This document shows positions 8,988 through 17,690 of a stretch of DNA of 64,000 bases, piece by piece. Within the stretch, counting starts at the first letter, position 1; each line of letters starts with the position of its first letter. A model generated the notes under the pieces. That model worked only from the letters and a program-made list of their open reading frames with translations. It was not told where the DNA came from and made no database searches. The position numbers and the translations under genes are program-made. Origin of the DNA: CAVWSM01 sp963757805 (lineage in GTDB: Bacteria > Actinomycetota > Actinomycetes > Jiangellales > Jiangellaceae); NCBI GenBank assembly GCA_963757805.1, contig CAVWSM010000013.1, forward strand, positions 124,001-188,000. The letters are read 5' to 3'.

Positions 8988-10013
8988 CCGGCGAAGACCT
9001 CACCCGGGTAGGTGGCCGCCTTGTCGTTGGCGATCGGGATGAACTGCAGCACCATGTCGCCCTCGGCGAGACCCTCGGTCACCTCCACCTGCTCGCCGTC
9101 GGTGAGGCCAAGCTTGACCTGCCGTTCGGCGCTCTGCCCATCGGCGCCCACGACCCAGACGTTGCCGGTGGCGAACGACCCCTGCACTGCCGTGACCGGA
9201 ACCACGAGTACGTTCTCGGCCTTGCCGGCTTGCACACTCATCGTCGCCGTGAGGCCGTCGAACACAGTCACCCCTGCAGGCACCGAGCAACGGATCGTCG
9301 ATCCGCCGCCACTGGACATCGGCATGCCGAACTGGTCGAAGGAGGGCTGCTGGGGCTGCTGCTGGTCGGTGGAGGACCGCCCGATGCTCAGGTTGGAGCA
9401 GTCGAACGGTGCCGGCCCACCCTGCAGCGTGACCTGGGCGGCGCCCGGCGCGGAGAGGAGGCGGTATTGCTGGTCGGCCGTGACCGAGCCGGTGACCGAG
9501 TACGTACCTGGGGCGATCGTGGCAACGTCGCCACCGATCGACACGGTCTGGCCGACGAGCACCGAGTAGTCGCCCGACCGTGCCGGCGACCGGCGCCTTG
9601 ACGGCCTCGATCTTCTTCTTCGGCGGCCGTGGCGTCTCGACGACGTTGCCCTCGGCGTCGGTTGTCCGGGCCGGGTCCTGCGGCTCCTCGAACACCACCT
9701 CGAGCAGCTTGTCCCCTGCCGCCACCGCGGTGCCCTTGGCGATGAGAATCTTGTTGATCTTGCCCTCGGCGGTGGACTTCACCGTCACCGCGGGGTCGGA
9801 CGTGACGGACGCATCGATCGTCACGGTGTTCTCGACCGTGCCACGGCCCACGGGAACCTGCGGCTCGCTAACCGTCGCCGACGGGGTCAGCGGCCCATCG
9901 TCGCTGGCCGGCTCGGCGTCATCGCCGAACGCAAGCTTGACGAGCGCGACGCTGATAACCGCCAGCAAGAGCAGGCGGACGGTCGGCAGGATGACTCTCC
10001 GGAACACTCCCAC
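8984..10013 (-). pseudogene. HlyD/MacA-type periplasmic adaptor, one frameshift
   Basis: Starts at 10013 with a signal anchor (VRLLLLAVISVALVKLAFG) and a lipoyl/barrel-sandwich region (VKSTAEGKINKILIAKGTAV). At about 9575-9585 it changes frame. The second part, with KAENVLVVPVTAVQG and VEVTEGLAEGDMV, is the usual adaptor barrel and membrane-proximal domain. Removing one G from the run in GTCGGGCGAC joins the halves as AGTVG-DYSVLVGQ. It heads the adaptor-ATPase-permease-META operon, so the promoter should lie in 10014-10138. Confidence 0.82.
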
Positions 10014-10138
10014 GCGGGCGACTCCCTCTGTCGTCAGCTGGTGCGGAAACCCGCGCAGACGTGCATACTCCGTATCAGCGGATACCGGACGTTAGCGGGT
10101 CAGATACCCGAAAGCCAGACCCATTACCTTGAAATTTC

Positions 10139-11061
10139 GTGGAGCATGATCGGCAGCCGCTACCCGCAATGACGCATTACGTGGCGGTGAGGTTGCCTTT
10201 CACTCCACCACTGATTCCGGACAACCTGTTCGGCCACCTTGTGGCCACCGCGGTGCCGGGCGTCGAGGAGTGGCGGGATGGTGCCTTCCGGCGCACGCTC
10301 CGGCTGCCTCACGGCCCCGGGATCGTTGCCCTTCGGCCGGACACGGACCACGTCAGGGCTGACCTGATTCTCGTCGACCCAGGGGACGAACCACCTGCGA
10401 CGGCACTCAGCCGATGGCTCCTCGACCTCGACGCTGACCCGATCGCGATCGACGCTGCCCTGCGTAAGGACGATGTGCTCGCGCCGCTCGTCGACGAGCA
10501 CCCCGGCCGGCGGGTGCCGCGGTCCGTCGATGCCCACGAGTTCGCGCTGCGGGCCGTACTCGGCCAGCAGGTCTCGACGGCCGCAGCACGTACGCACACT
10601 GCCCGGCTGGTCACCGCCTATGGCGACCCGGTGGCAGACCCGGGCGGTGGGCTGACTCACCTCTTTCCCACGGCTGAGCAGTTGAGCCGAATGCAGCCGT
10701 CAGCGCTTGCCTTTCCGCAGTCGCGCAGGGTCACGGTGCTGCGGTTGGTGACGGCGCTCGCGGACGGCGAGCTGGAGCTGCGCCCGGGGGTCGACCTCGC
10801 GGCTGCGCGTGCACAGCTGTTGGCGATGCCCGGGATCGGTCCGTGGACGGTCGAGACGATCGCGATGCGCGCGCTCGGAGATGCCGACGCCTTTCCGGCG
10901 ACGGACCTTGGAGTGCGGCTCGCCGGATGAACGACTCGGCCTCCCGGCGGGCCCGCGCGCCCTTAGCCGCGTACGCCGAAACGTGGCGACCGTACCGGTC
11001 CTATGCCGTCCAGCATCTGTGGGCGACCAGCGACCACCCGATCAATCGGATGCCGCATTGA
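10139..11061 (+). pseudogene. alkA: DNA-3-methyladenine glycosylase II (AlkA-type), frameshift near C-terminus
   Basis: Begins at a GTG (10139) or the ATG at 10169. It has the AlkA N-terminal domain (RLPFTPPLIPDNLFGHL, then AVPGVEEW), the core LRAVLGQQVSTAAARTH, and the helix-hairpin-helix MPGIGPWTVETIAMRALG followed by the catalytic Asp in FPATDLG. At about 10928 the frame is lost into an early stop. The normal tail (AETWRPYRSYAVQHLW) resumes one frame over and ends at 11061. The enzyme excises alkylated bases. All catalytic residues lie before the break. Confidence 0.85.
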
Positions 11062-11157
11062 CTGCTCGTGCCATGATCTCCGTCGTGCGAACCTACACCA
11101 CACACCGCCAGACCGTCCATCACGACCCGCACGAGACTGCTGCTCGCACTGTGCGGG

Positions 11158-11883
11158 GTGGCCTCCTGGGTCGCCGGGGGGATCGCCACGTTCACAGCTC
11201 GTCATGACGCGGGAGCGGTCGCCCTCATAGCCGTGGGCGCCGTCGCCGGATTCCTCGCCATGCACGGGCAGTGGCCCACCCAGGTCCGTGCCTACGGCGG
11301 CTGCGGCCTCGCGTGGGAGCCCGTGCTCGAGACGATCGACACGCAGATCGAAGCCGCGGAAGCGACCGAGAGCGCCAACACCGTTGGGCGAGCTCAAGCT
11401 TTTGAGGCAGCGACTCGAGGACCTGCAACGGACTGGGCAGGTGCCGATGCACCCTGCCGAGGCTTATGACTACGACGTCGAGGGCGCGCTCACGCGACTC
11501 TTACCTGGGGCAGTGATTACCCGCGCGTCCAGCGCGGATCGGTCGATCCCTGACTTCGTGGTGACCGTGGCTGGTCAGACGGTGTTCGTCGAGACCAAGT
11601 GGCGTCGTGACCCGAGCCTGCCGTACCAGGCCGACACCTTGCCGCTCTGCTCAGCGGACTCGGGGACGGCGCCAAGCTCCTCGTTGTCATCAACTCGGTG
11701 AGCACCGTCAACGCTGAGGAACGCGTCCGCGGGGCCCTCGGCGACCATGGGGCCGTGGTAACGTGGCGCGGTCCGGGTGACGACTGGGCGCTACAGGACG
11801 CTATGCGCCGGCTGTTTGCCGCGGACGATCTGGCACCGGTCCGCGCGCGAGTACGAGACGCCCGCGCGGACCGGCCGAGCTGA
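11158..11883 (+). pseudogene. Membrane-anchored PD-(D/E)XK nuclease-like protein, two frameshifts
   Basis: A GTG-started N-terminal part has two hydrophobic segments (ASWVAGGIATFTARH, then VALIAVGAVAGFLA). After a frame change near 11390 comes a coiled segment (LKLLRQRLEDLQRTGQ) and a domain with DYDVEGAL, IPDFVV and VFVETKW. The spacing of E, PD and ExK fits a restriction-endonuclease-like fold. A second shift near 11640 leads to LLVVINSVSTVNAEER and the C-terminus. It resembles membrane-linked restriction-endonuclease-like proteins of actinobacteria, but the substrate is unknown and the family call is from motif spacing only. The 5' end is uncertain. Confidence 0.5.
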
Positions 11884-11884
11884 G

Positions 11885-12541
11885 TCAGCCCCAGCGTCCC
11901 CGCGCCGAGACGGCGGCGTAGTAGTCGCTGGACTCCTTGCGATACAGCAACCACAGGATCGTGCCGGCCAACGCCAGAGAGATCAGGTTGATCACGATAG
12001 TCAGCCCGCCCGACTGGTTCAGACCGAGCAGCGTACCGATGATGTTGAGGCCGCCGAGGATCGTAGCCACTATGCGCGCCCAGGAGCGGCCCCGCTTGTT
12101 CATAGCCGCCATCCAGAGCCAAAGCGCAACGCCGATCAGGCCGATCACGCTAAGCACGCCGACAAAGGCATTGGCTGCGGAGTCAAGCTGGTCGGCCGAG
12201 AGGGTCGAATCGTTGTCCTCGATTGCGTCACGGATCGAGTCTCGCGACAGCACGGCGAACACAATCGTCAGCGCGGAGATCCCTGCACCCACATACATGA
12301 GCTTGACGGCGGTCAAGATCGACTGCGGCGGCTGCGGTGCCGGGCCGGCGGGCGGCGGCACGGGTGCGGTCGGGTAGGCGCCGTAGCCCGGGGGCTGGCC
12401 TTCCCCGCCCGGCGGGTAGGACGGGTAGCTCGGGTAGCCGGGCGGCGCGGTCGGTGCAGGTGGCACAGGCTCGCCGGCGCCGGGTTGCTGCTGCCCGGCG
12501 CCGGGAGTCGCGAACGGATCTTCCGGTGGAGGTGTGGTCAT
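11885..12541 (-). CDS. Proline-rich N-terminus, four-helix membrane protein
   Basis: 218 residues from an ATG at 12541. Residues 1-70 are a cytoplasmic Pro/Gly/Tyr-rich tail (PPGYPSYPSYPPGGEG), followed by four hydrophobic helices. This architecture is common in actinobacterial hypothetical proteins; I cannot name a function. It converges on the nuclease-like gene with a 1-bp gap. Confidence 0.8.
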   Translation of the reverse strand: MTTPPPEDPFATPGAGQQQPGAGEPVPPAPTAPPGYPSYPSYPPGGEGQPPGYGAYPTAPVPPPAGPAPQPPQSILTAVKLMYVGAGISALTIVFAVLSRDSIRDAIEDNDSTLSADQLDSAANAFVGVLSVIGLIGVALWLWMAAMNKRGRSWARIVATILGGLNIIGTLLGLNQSGGLTIVINLISLALAGTILWLLYRKESSDYYAAVSARGRWG

Positions 12542-12596
12542 CAGGGTTCCCTTCGAGTCGGGTTCGACCCTACTGACTTGCCACCCCTGGCCGTAA

Positions 12597-13211
12597 CTAC
12601 TTCGTGCCGGAAATGTCCGGCTGGTCAGTCGTCGGCGCCATCCCGGCCGCTGTTGCTGCCGTGGTCGTCGCCGGGAGCGTCGTCATCGCCACCGCTTCGA
12701 CCGCTGTTGTCGCCGGGGGAGTGGTCGTCGCCGGGACCGGAGTCGTCGTCGCTGTTGCCGGGACCACTGTTGTCGTCGCCGGACCGCGGTCGTCGGCCGT
12801 CTCGATCTTCACGACTGCACCCGTGCTGGCGTCGATCTCGACCTCGGCGTCGTCGGCGAACTCCACCTCCCAGATCAGCCGGCCGTCTTCAAACTTCAGC
12901 TCGACCTCGCGCAGCGTCGCCGTGTTGCCCAGCACACCCTCTGCGATCGCCAGCGCATCGTCCTGGGTGATCGCGGTGTCCGCGGGGATTGCCGGTGACG
13001 TGCTCGTGCTCGCGGACGGGCTCGGGGACGCGCTGCTGCTAGGCGAGGCGCTGTCGCTCGGCGAGGCGCTGTTGCTCGGCGAGGCACTACTGCGCGAGCT
13101 CGACGGCGACGAGTCGTCCGAGAGGCCGCCCGCAGCTGCCACCACCGCCCCGCCACCGAGGGCAAGGCCGGCGGCCACCCCTACTGCCGTGAGCCAACGG
13201 GGGATGTTCAT
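12597..13211 (-). CDS. Secreted PepSY-domain protein
   Basis: 204 residues from an ATG with GAGGAGA upstream. It has a signal peptide (VGVAAGLALGGGAVVAAAGG), a Ser/Pro low-complexity linker built from SASPS-type repeats (about 33-70), one PepSY domain (about 78-140; ITQDDALAIAEGVLG and LIWEVEFADDAEVEIDASTG), and a long Thr/Ala/Pro tail. PepSY proteins are often targets or partners of the two-component systems beside them. This gene follows the histidine kinase and has TTAGG-type boxes upstream, so it is likely under the neighbouring response regulator. Confidence 0.85.
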   Translation of the reverse strand: MNIPRWLTAVGVAAGLALGGGAVVAAAGGLSDDSSPSSSRSSASPSNSASPSDSASPSSSASPSPSASTSTSPAIPADTAITQDDALAIAEGVLGNTATLREVELKFEDGRLIWEVEFADDAEVEIDASTGAVVKIETADDRGPATTTVVPATATTTPVPATTTPPATTAVEAVAMTTLPATTTAATAAGMAPTTDQPDISGTK

Positions 13212-13276
13212 CGACTGTCTCCTCTGGATCGGGCGCCCCGTGTGGGTGCCACTACCAAGGAGAGTGCGTGAGGCCG

Positions 13277-13315
13277 CCTAAGGGCCGCGCTACCCGATTG
13301 CTAACGCGGGCCTAA
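13277..13315 (-). promoter_or_regulatory. Predicted response-regulator operator upstream of the PepSY gene
   Basis: Read on the minus strand there are TTAGG (13315-13311), TTAGC (13304-13300), GTAGC (13293-13289) and TTAGG (13281-13277), with start-to-start spacings of 11, 11 and 12 bp. OmpR-family regulators bind such same-direction half-sites about one helical turn apart. The array lies 66-104 bp upstream of the PepSY start and matches the array near the response regulator gene. Confidence 0.5.
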
Positions 13316-14602
13316 AGAGTTAGGGGCTCCGAGTGCGACAGTCACCTCGGCACCGCCGAGCGTCGACGTGCCCGTACGCAACTGTCCGCCCGAGGCCTCC
13401 GCCACCCGTCGGGCGATGTCTAGGCCGAGTCCAGTGGAGGCGCCGCGGCTCGTGCCACGCTCCACCACATCGGAGTGGTCAAATCCCGGTCCGCCGTCGG
13501 AAACGACGAGCGTCGCGCCACCGTCGACCCCGGCCGCCAGCTCCAGCGTGAACGATGTGCCGTCGGGGGTGTGCGCAAAGACGTTGCCCAGCAAGGCATC
13601 CACGGCCGCAGCGAGATCGGCAGCAGTGGACCGCACCCACACTGGCCCATGAGCAAGCGAGACCGACACGGCCCGGTCGGTGTCCTCGGCCAGAACCGAC
13701 CAGAAGGCCACGCGTTCACCAACTACCGCCGCTGCGTCGCAGACGGCCTCTCCCGGCTCGGCGGAACCGCGCCGGCGGGCATCGTTGATGACCTGCGTCA
13801 CAGCCCGTTCCAAAGCATCGACACTGTCACCAACACGACGCGCCTCGTCCGGGTCGTCGAGCGCCTCGGCCTCGAGCCGCAATGCTGTCAACGGTGTCCG
13901 CAGCCGGTGGGACAGGTCCGCCACAGCTTCGCGCTCGTCGGCCAACATCGTCGTGATGCGACCGGCGAGCCGGTTGAGACCGGTGGCCACCTCCTGGACT
14001 TCTGCCGTCCCGCCGGGCTCGACTCGCGCATCGAGCTCTCCGCGGGCCAGGCGGCGCGACACGAGCGATGCATCGACGAGAGGACGCACGAGTCGTCGAG
14101 CCATGCGGTCGGCAAGGAACACTCCCAGCGCAACCAGAGCGATCCCGAGCAGTGCCAGCAGCAGCCACGTACGGAGCACACCCTCCGTCAGCTCATCGTC
14201 CGGCACGAACGTGCGGATGACGGCGGTACCGTCGGGCAACCCCACGGCGACAAGCACCTCGCGTCCGCCGTCTGCGTCCGCGGTCAAGCTCTCCCCTCGC
14301 GTCGCCGCCAGCTGCACCGCCGGCGAAGGCTCGACCTCGCTGCCGACTGACCTACCGTCCGGGTAGAAGACGGTGAACGGATGTCCCGTCTCCGCCGTCA
14401 CGCCTGCCAGCGCCAGCGACACCGTCTCGGCGCCGCGCTCGGCGGTCGCCACGACCGGGCTGAGCGCGCTGGCCTGGCTGCTCGCGGCCGAAACAGCCCG
14501 CTCCTCGGTGCCCCACCTGATGAGCAGTCCGAGCGGGACGAGGAACGCCACGAGCACCAGCGAGGTGGTCGCGGCGACCAGGAGGGCGAGCGCACGTCTC
14601 AT
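13301..14602 (-). CDS. Sensor histidine kinase
   Basis: 433 residues from the ATG at 14602. It has an N-terminal membrane helix (LALLVAATTSLVLVAFLVPL), an extracytoplasmic sensor segment of about 110 residues, a second helix (LLLALLGIALVALGVFLAD), HAMP, a HisKA domain with phospho-acceptor His in ADLSHRLRTPLTALR, and a HATPase_c domain with VSDGGPGFD and STGLGLDIARRVAEASGG. It is 13 bp downstream of the response regulator and is its cognate kinase. The signal is not predictable from the sensor segment. Confidence 0.93.
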   Translation of the reverse strand: MRRALALLVAATTSLVLVAFLVPLGLLIRWGTEERAVSAASSQASALSPVVATAERGAETVSLALAGVTAETGHPFTVFYPDGRSVGSEVEPSPAVQLAATRGESLTADADGGREVLVAVGLPDGTAVIRTFVPDDELTEGVLRTWLLLALLGIALVALGVFLADRMARRLVRPLVDASLVSRRLARGELDARVEPGGTAEVQEVATGLNRLAGRITTMLADEREAVADLSHRLRTPLTALRLEAEALDDPDEARRVGDSVDALERAVTQVINDARRRGSAEPGEAVCDAAAVVGERVAFWSVLAEDTDRAVSVSLAHGPVWVRSTAADLAAAVDALLGNVFAHTPDGTSFTLELAAGVDGGATLVVSDGGPGFDHSDVVERGTSRGASTGLGLDIARRVAEASGGQLRTGTSTLGGAEVTVALGAPNSLGPR

Positions 14603-14615
14603 CCGAGGTGACCGG

Positions 14616-15302
14616 TCATGTGGTCGGCGGGTTGAGCTTGACCCCGACACCCCTGATGGTGTGCAGGTAGCGCGGCTCCTGCGCGGTCTCGCCCAGCTTG
14701 CGGCGCAGCCAGGAAAGGTGCACGTCGACGGTCTTGTCGGCGCCGCCGAAGGGGACCTGCCACACCTCGGTCGAGAGCTCACGCTTCGAGACCACCTGCC
14801 CGGCCCGCAGCGCGAGGTAGTGCAGCAGGTCGAACTCGCGAGGCGTCAGCTCGAGCGGCCTGCCGTCGAGCAGTGCCTCGCGGGCGCCCGCGTCGATCCG
14901 CAGCCCGCCGACCTCGACCGGCTCGTCACCGGCCGGCCCCGCCCCCGCGCGCCGCAGCACGGCGCTGATGCGGGCATGCAGCTGCGCTCCGCTGAACGGT
15001 TTGACCACGTAGTCGTCTGCCCCCGCATTCAGCGCTCCGACGACATCGGGATCGCCGTCACGCGCCGTCGCGACGATGACCGGTACATCGTTGACCGCGC
15101 GCAGCATGGCCAGCACCTGGCGGCCATCCATGTCAGGCAGGCCCAGGTCGAGCACGACGATGTCGGGGTGCTCGGCAAGGGCCAGTCGCAGGCCCTCGCC
15201 TCCAGATGGTGCCGAGGACATCGCGTGCCCATGCTCAGTCAGTGCGCGGATCAATGCCGTACGGATCGTCACGTCATCCTCGATGAGAAGCACGTGAACC
15301 AT
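14616..15302 (-). CDS. OmpR-family response regulator
   Basis: 228 residues. The receiver domain (1-115) carries the acidic pair in LLIEDD, phospho-acceptor Asp in VVLDLGLPDMDG and Lys in YVVKPFS; a winged-helix Trans_reg_C domain (about 130-225) has LTPREFDLLHYLAL and HTIRGVGVKL. It is operonic with the kinase and PepSY genes. The intergenic region to the divergent secreted-protein gene carries 11-bp-spaced TTAGG repeats, suggesting autoregulation and divergent control. Confidence 0.95.
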   Translation of the reverse strand: MVHVLLIEDDVTIRTALIRALTEHGHAMSSAPSGGEGLRLALAEHPDIVVLDLGLPDMDGRQVLAMLRAVNDVPVIVATARDGDPDVVGALNAGADDYVVKPFSGAQLHARISAVLRRAGAGPAGDEPVEVGGLRIDAGAREALLDGRPLELTPREFDLLHYLALRAGQVVSKRELSTEVWQVPFGGADKTVDVHLSWLRRKLGETAQEPRYLHTIRGVGVKLNPPTT

Positions 15303-15355
15303 GCGAGGAACGCTAGCCGACGTGGCACCTCACTCCGTGCTGATGAGAACGGGCG

Positions 15356-15392
15356 TTACGGCCTCCTTAGGCTGGCGTTAGGAGCGGCTAGG
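15356..15392. promoter_or_regulatory. Predicted response-regulator operator, divergent region
   Basis: TTACG at 15356, TTAGG at 15367, TTAGG at 15378 and CTAGG at 15388. The first three starts are exactly 11 bp apart, the fourth 10 bp. The array sits between the response regulator start (15302, leftward) and the secreted-protein start (15395, rightward). The same half-site and period recur upstream of the PepSY gene. Confidence 0.55.
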
Positions 15393-15394
15393 GG

Positions 15395-15932
15395 ATGCTT
15401 GTTCGTATGCAGCAAGGTCCTCGACGGGTAGCCCGCGGCCTCGGCGTTGTCGGCGGCTGGGTCGCCGCCGCGGCAGTCGCCACGGCGGTCACGCTCGGCG
15501 CCGTGTCGATGATCGGGTTGGGCCTTTTCGGCGGATCGACCCGGCCGCTCAGCCAGGCCGATGTCAACGAGGCACTCGCCGAGGCGACCGCGTCGGCCGC
15601 ACCGAGCCCTTCGGCCACACCGAACCCGTCGTCGCCCGACGCCAGCGCGACTGCCACCCCGTCGGCGCCCGCCAGCCAGCCGCCAAACCAGCAGCCAGTG
15701 ACAGAAGCCGGTGCCTTTCAGCGCCGCCGGCAACACAGTGCTCGCCCGATGCGTCGTGGACACCGTTGAGATCATCTCGTGGACGGCTGCCCAGGGTTTT
15801 CACGTGGATGACGGCGCCAACCAGCAGGGCCGCGAGGCGGAAGTTGAGTTCGAGTCGGACGACAGCGACGTCAAGATCCGGGTTAGCTGCGCCACTGGCG
15901 TGCCTACCGCCGCGATAGAGCAGGACGACTGA
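15395..15932 (+). pseudogene. Secreted or membrane-anchored protein divergent from the two-component system, one frameshift
   Basis: Starts at the ATG 15395 or 15407 (MQQGPRRVARG). A hydrophobic signal/anchor (VAAAAVATAVTLGAVSMIGLGL) is followed by an Ala/Ser/Pro linker similar to that of the PepSY protein. A frame change near 15710 leads to a small conserved-looking domain (VDTVEIISWTAAQGFHVDDG, then VKIRVSCATG). I know no family name. Shared operator repeats and a shared linker style suggest it belongs to the same regulon. Confidence 0.55.
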
Positions 15933-15967
15933 ATCCTCGCGTCGCGCGAAGATGCTGCCCCGGGGGA

Positions 15968-15994
15968 TGTCGATGCACACGCCGCCCGTTCGTC
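15968..15994 (+). promoter_or_regulatory. Predicted ECF42-dependent promoter
   Basis: TGTCGA at 15968-15973, a 17-bp spacer, then CGTC at 15991-15994. This fits the motif I recall for ECF42 sigma factors in Streptomyces (TGTCGA in the -35 region and CG[A/T]C in the -10 region). It lies about 60 bp upstream of the DGPF gene that precedes the ECF42 gene, so autoregulation is expected. A CCCCAATTGGGG palindrome follows at 16011-16022. Confidence 0.55.
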
Positions 15995-16053
15995 ATCATC
16001 GGTAGAGCGACCCCAATTGGGGGCCGCCGGGGGTCAGGACCGAGGAGGTCGCC

Positions 16054-16401
16054 ATGCGCTACTTGTTGTTGATCTATAGCGAAGAGGTCACCGAACAGCC
16101 GCCACAGGACGTGCAGGCTGCGGTGATGGCGGAGTGGAATGACTACACCGAAGGACTCAGGTCGGCCGGCGTCTTCGTCGCCGGTGAGGCGCTGCAAGCC
16201 ACGCAGACCGCAACCACCGTCCGGCTCAAGGAGAGCGAGCGGGTGGTCACCGACGGACCCTTCGCAGAGACACGCGAGGTGCTCGGCGGGTTCTACCTGA
16301 TCGACGTACCCGACCTCGATACCGCAATCGACTGGGCGGCCCGATGCCCGGGCGCAAAATTTGGGTCGATGGAAGTCCGACCGGTCATGGAGTTCGAGTA
16401 G
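16054..16401 (+). CDS. DGPF/YCII-related protein
   Basis: 115 residues from an ATG with GAGGAGG upstream. It is a YCII-fold protein with the signature VTDGPFAETREVLGGFYLID and conserved MRYLLLIYSEE start. DGPF proteins are the standard partners encoded next to ECF42 sigma factors; their biochemical role is not settled. The sigma gene starts 5 bp after its stop, so the two are co-transcribed. Confidence 0.93.
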   Translation: MRYLLLIYSEEVTEQPPQDVQAAVMAEWNDYTEGLRSAGVFVAGEALQATQTATTVRLKESERVVTDGPFAETREVLGGFYLIDVPDLDTAIDWAARCPGAKFGSMEVRPVMEFE

Positions 16402-16406
16402 ACATC

Positions 16407-17690
16407 GTGCCCACCTACGAGGGCGAGCGGGCAGCCGAGACGGTCGAGGCCGTCTTCCGCGAGGAGTGGGGCAGGCTGCTCGCCACCCTCGTCCGCTGGG
16501 TCGGCGACCTGGACCTGGCCGAAGAGGTCGCGGCCGATGCGATGGCCACGGCGCTCGAGCGGTGGCCGGTCGACGGTGTCCCGCAGCGACCGACCGCCTG
16601 GCTGCTCACTGTCGCGCGCCGCCGCGCGGTCGACCTGCTGCGCCGTCGACAGGCTTACGCGGCCAAGCTCGCCGTCCTCAAGGTCGAGGCGTCGCGGGCT
16701 GAGGCCTATCGCCTCGGCGCCGAGGTGGAGGCCCCGCACGTCGTCGACGACGACCGGCTGCGGCTGTTCTTCACGTGCTGCCACCCGGCGCTGGCCGCCG
16801 ACGCCCGCGTCGCGTTGACGCTGCGCTATCTCGGAGGGTTGTCGACGGCGGAAGTCGCCCGCGCGTTCCTCGTGCCCGAGGCCACCATGGCGCAACGCCT
16901 TGTCCGAGCCAAGCGCAAGATCACTGACGCGCGCATCCCGTATCGCGTGCCAGCTGCGGGGGAGCTGGCCCAGCGACTGTCCGCCGTGCTCAGAGTCATC
17001 TACGTCATCTTCACCGAGTCGTACGCCGCAAGCACCGGCCCGCGGCTCTTACGCCCTGACCTCGCCGACGAGGCCATCCGGCTGGCGCGGATACTGCGCC
17101 GATTGTTGCCCGAGGAGCGAGAGGTGGCCGGCTTGCTCGCGTTGTTGCTGCTGGTCGATGCGCGGCGGGCGGCCCGCACCGACGCTGGCGGCGACCTTGT
17201 GCTCCTCGAAGATCAGGATCGATCCCTCTGGGACGACGTGCTCATCGCCGAAGGCCGCGCGCTAGTGGCCGAAGTGCTACGCGGTGGGTCACCGGGGCCG
17301 TACGCGTTGCAAGCTGCGATCGCCGCCGTGCACGACGAGGCCCCGGCCTTCGAAGCGACCGACTGGCGACAGATCCTTGCGTTGTACGAGCTGCTGCGGC
17401 AGACCGCACCATCCCCCCTTGTCGATCTGAACCGAGCAGTAGCGGTTGCGATGGTGCACGGGCCGGCAGCTGGTTTGGAGGTCCTCGACGAGTTGGCGGC
17501 CTCCGGCGTGCTCGGCCGTTACCACCTGCTGCACGCGGCGCGCGGCCGCCTGCTCGCCGACATCGGCCGGGCGACAGACGCTGCGGCCGCCTACCGGCGC
17601 GCCCTCGAGCTCGTCGGCAACGAGCCCGAGCGGGCATACCTCGAGCGATGCCTTGCCGCCGCCGAGGCGGCCGGGCGGGTCACGCCCTGA
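16407..17690 (+). CDS. ECF42-group RNA polymerase sigma factor
   Basis: About 427 residues from the GTG at 16407 (MPTYEGERAAETVEAVFREE); the frame is open further upstream but overlaps the DGPF gene. Sigma region 2 (LDLAEEVAADAMATALERW), sigma region 4 (LTLRYLGGLSTAEVARAF) and a C-terminal extension of about 200 residues with TPR-like helices (SPLVDLNRAVAVAMVHGP) are all present. The extension and DGPF partner define ECF42; these lack an anti-sigma factor and the extension is needed for activity. Its end overlaps the convergent dinB gene by 11 bp. Confidence 0.93.
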   Translation: MPTYEGERAAETVEAVFREEWGRLLATLVRWVGDLDLAEEVAADAMATALERWPVDGVPQRPTAWLLTVARRRAVDLLRRRQAYAAKLAVLKVEASRAEAYRLGAEVEAPHVVDDDRLRLFFTCCHPALAADARVALTLRYLGGLSTAEVARAFLVPEATMAQRLVRAKRKITDARIPYRVPAAGELAQRLSAVLRVIYVIFTESYAASTGPRLLRPDLADEAIRLARILRRLLPEEREVAGLLALLLLVDARRAARTDAGGDLVLLEDQDRSLWDDVLIAEGRALVAEVLRGGSPGPYALQAAIAAVHDEAPAFEATDWRQILALYELLRQTAPSPLVDLNRAVAVAMVHGPAAGLEVLDELAASGVLGRYHLLHAARGRLLADIGRATDAAAAYRRALELVGNEPERAYLERCLAAAEAAGRVTP

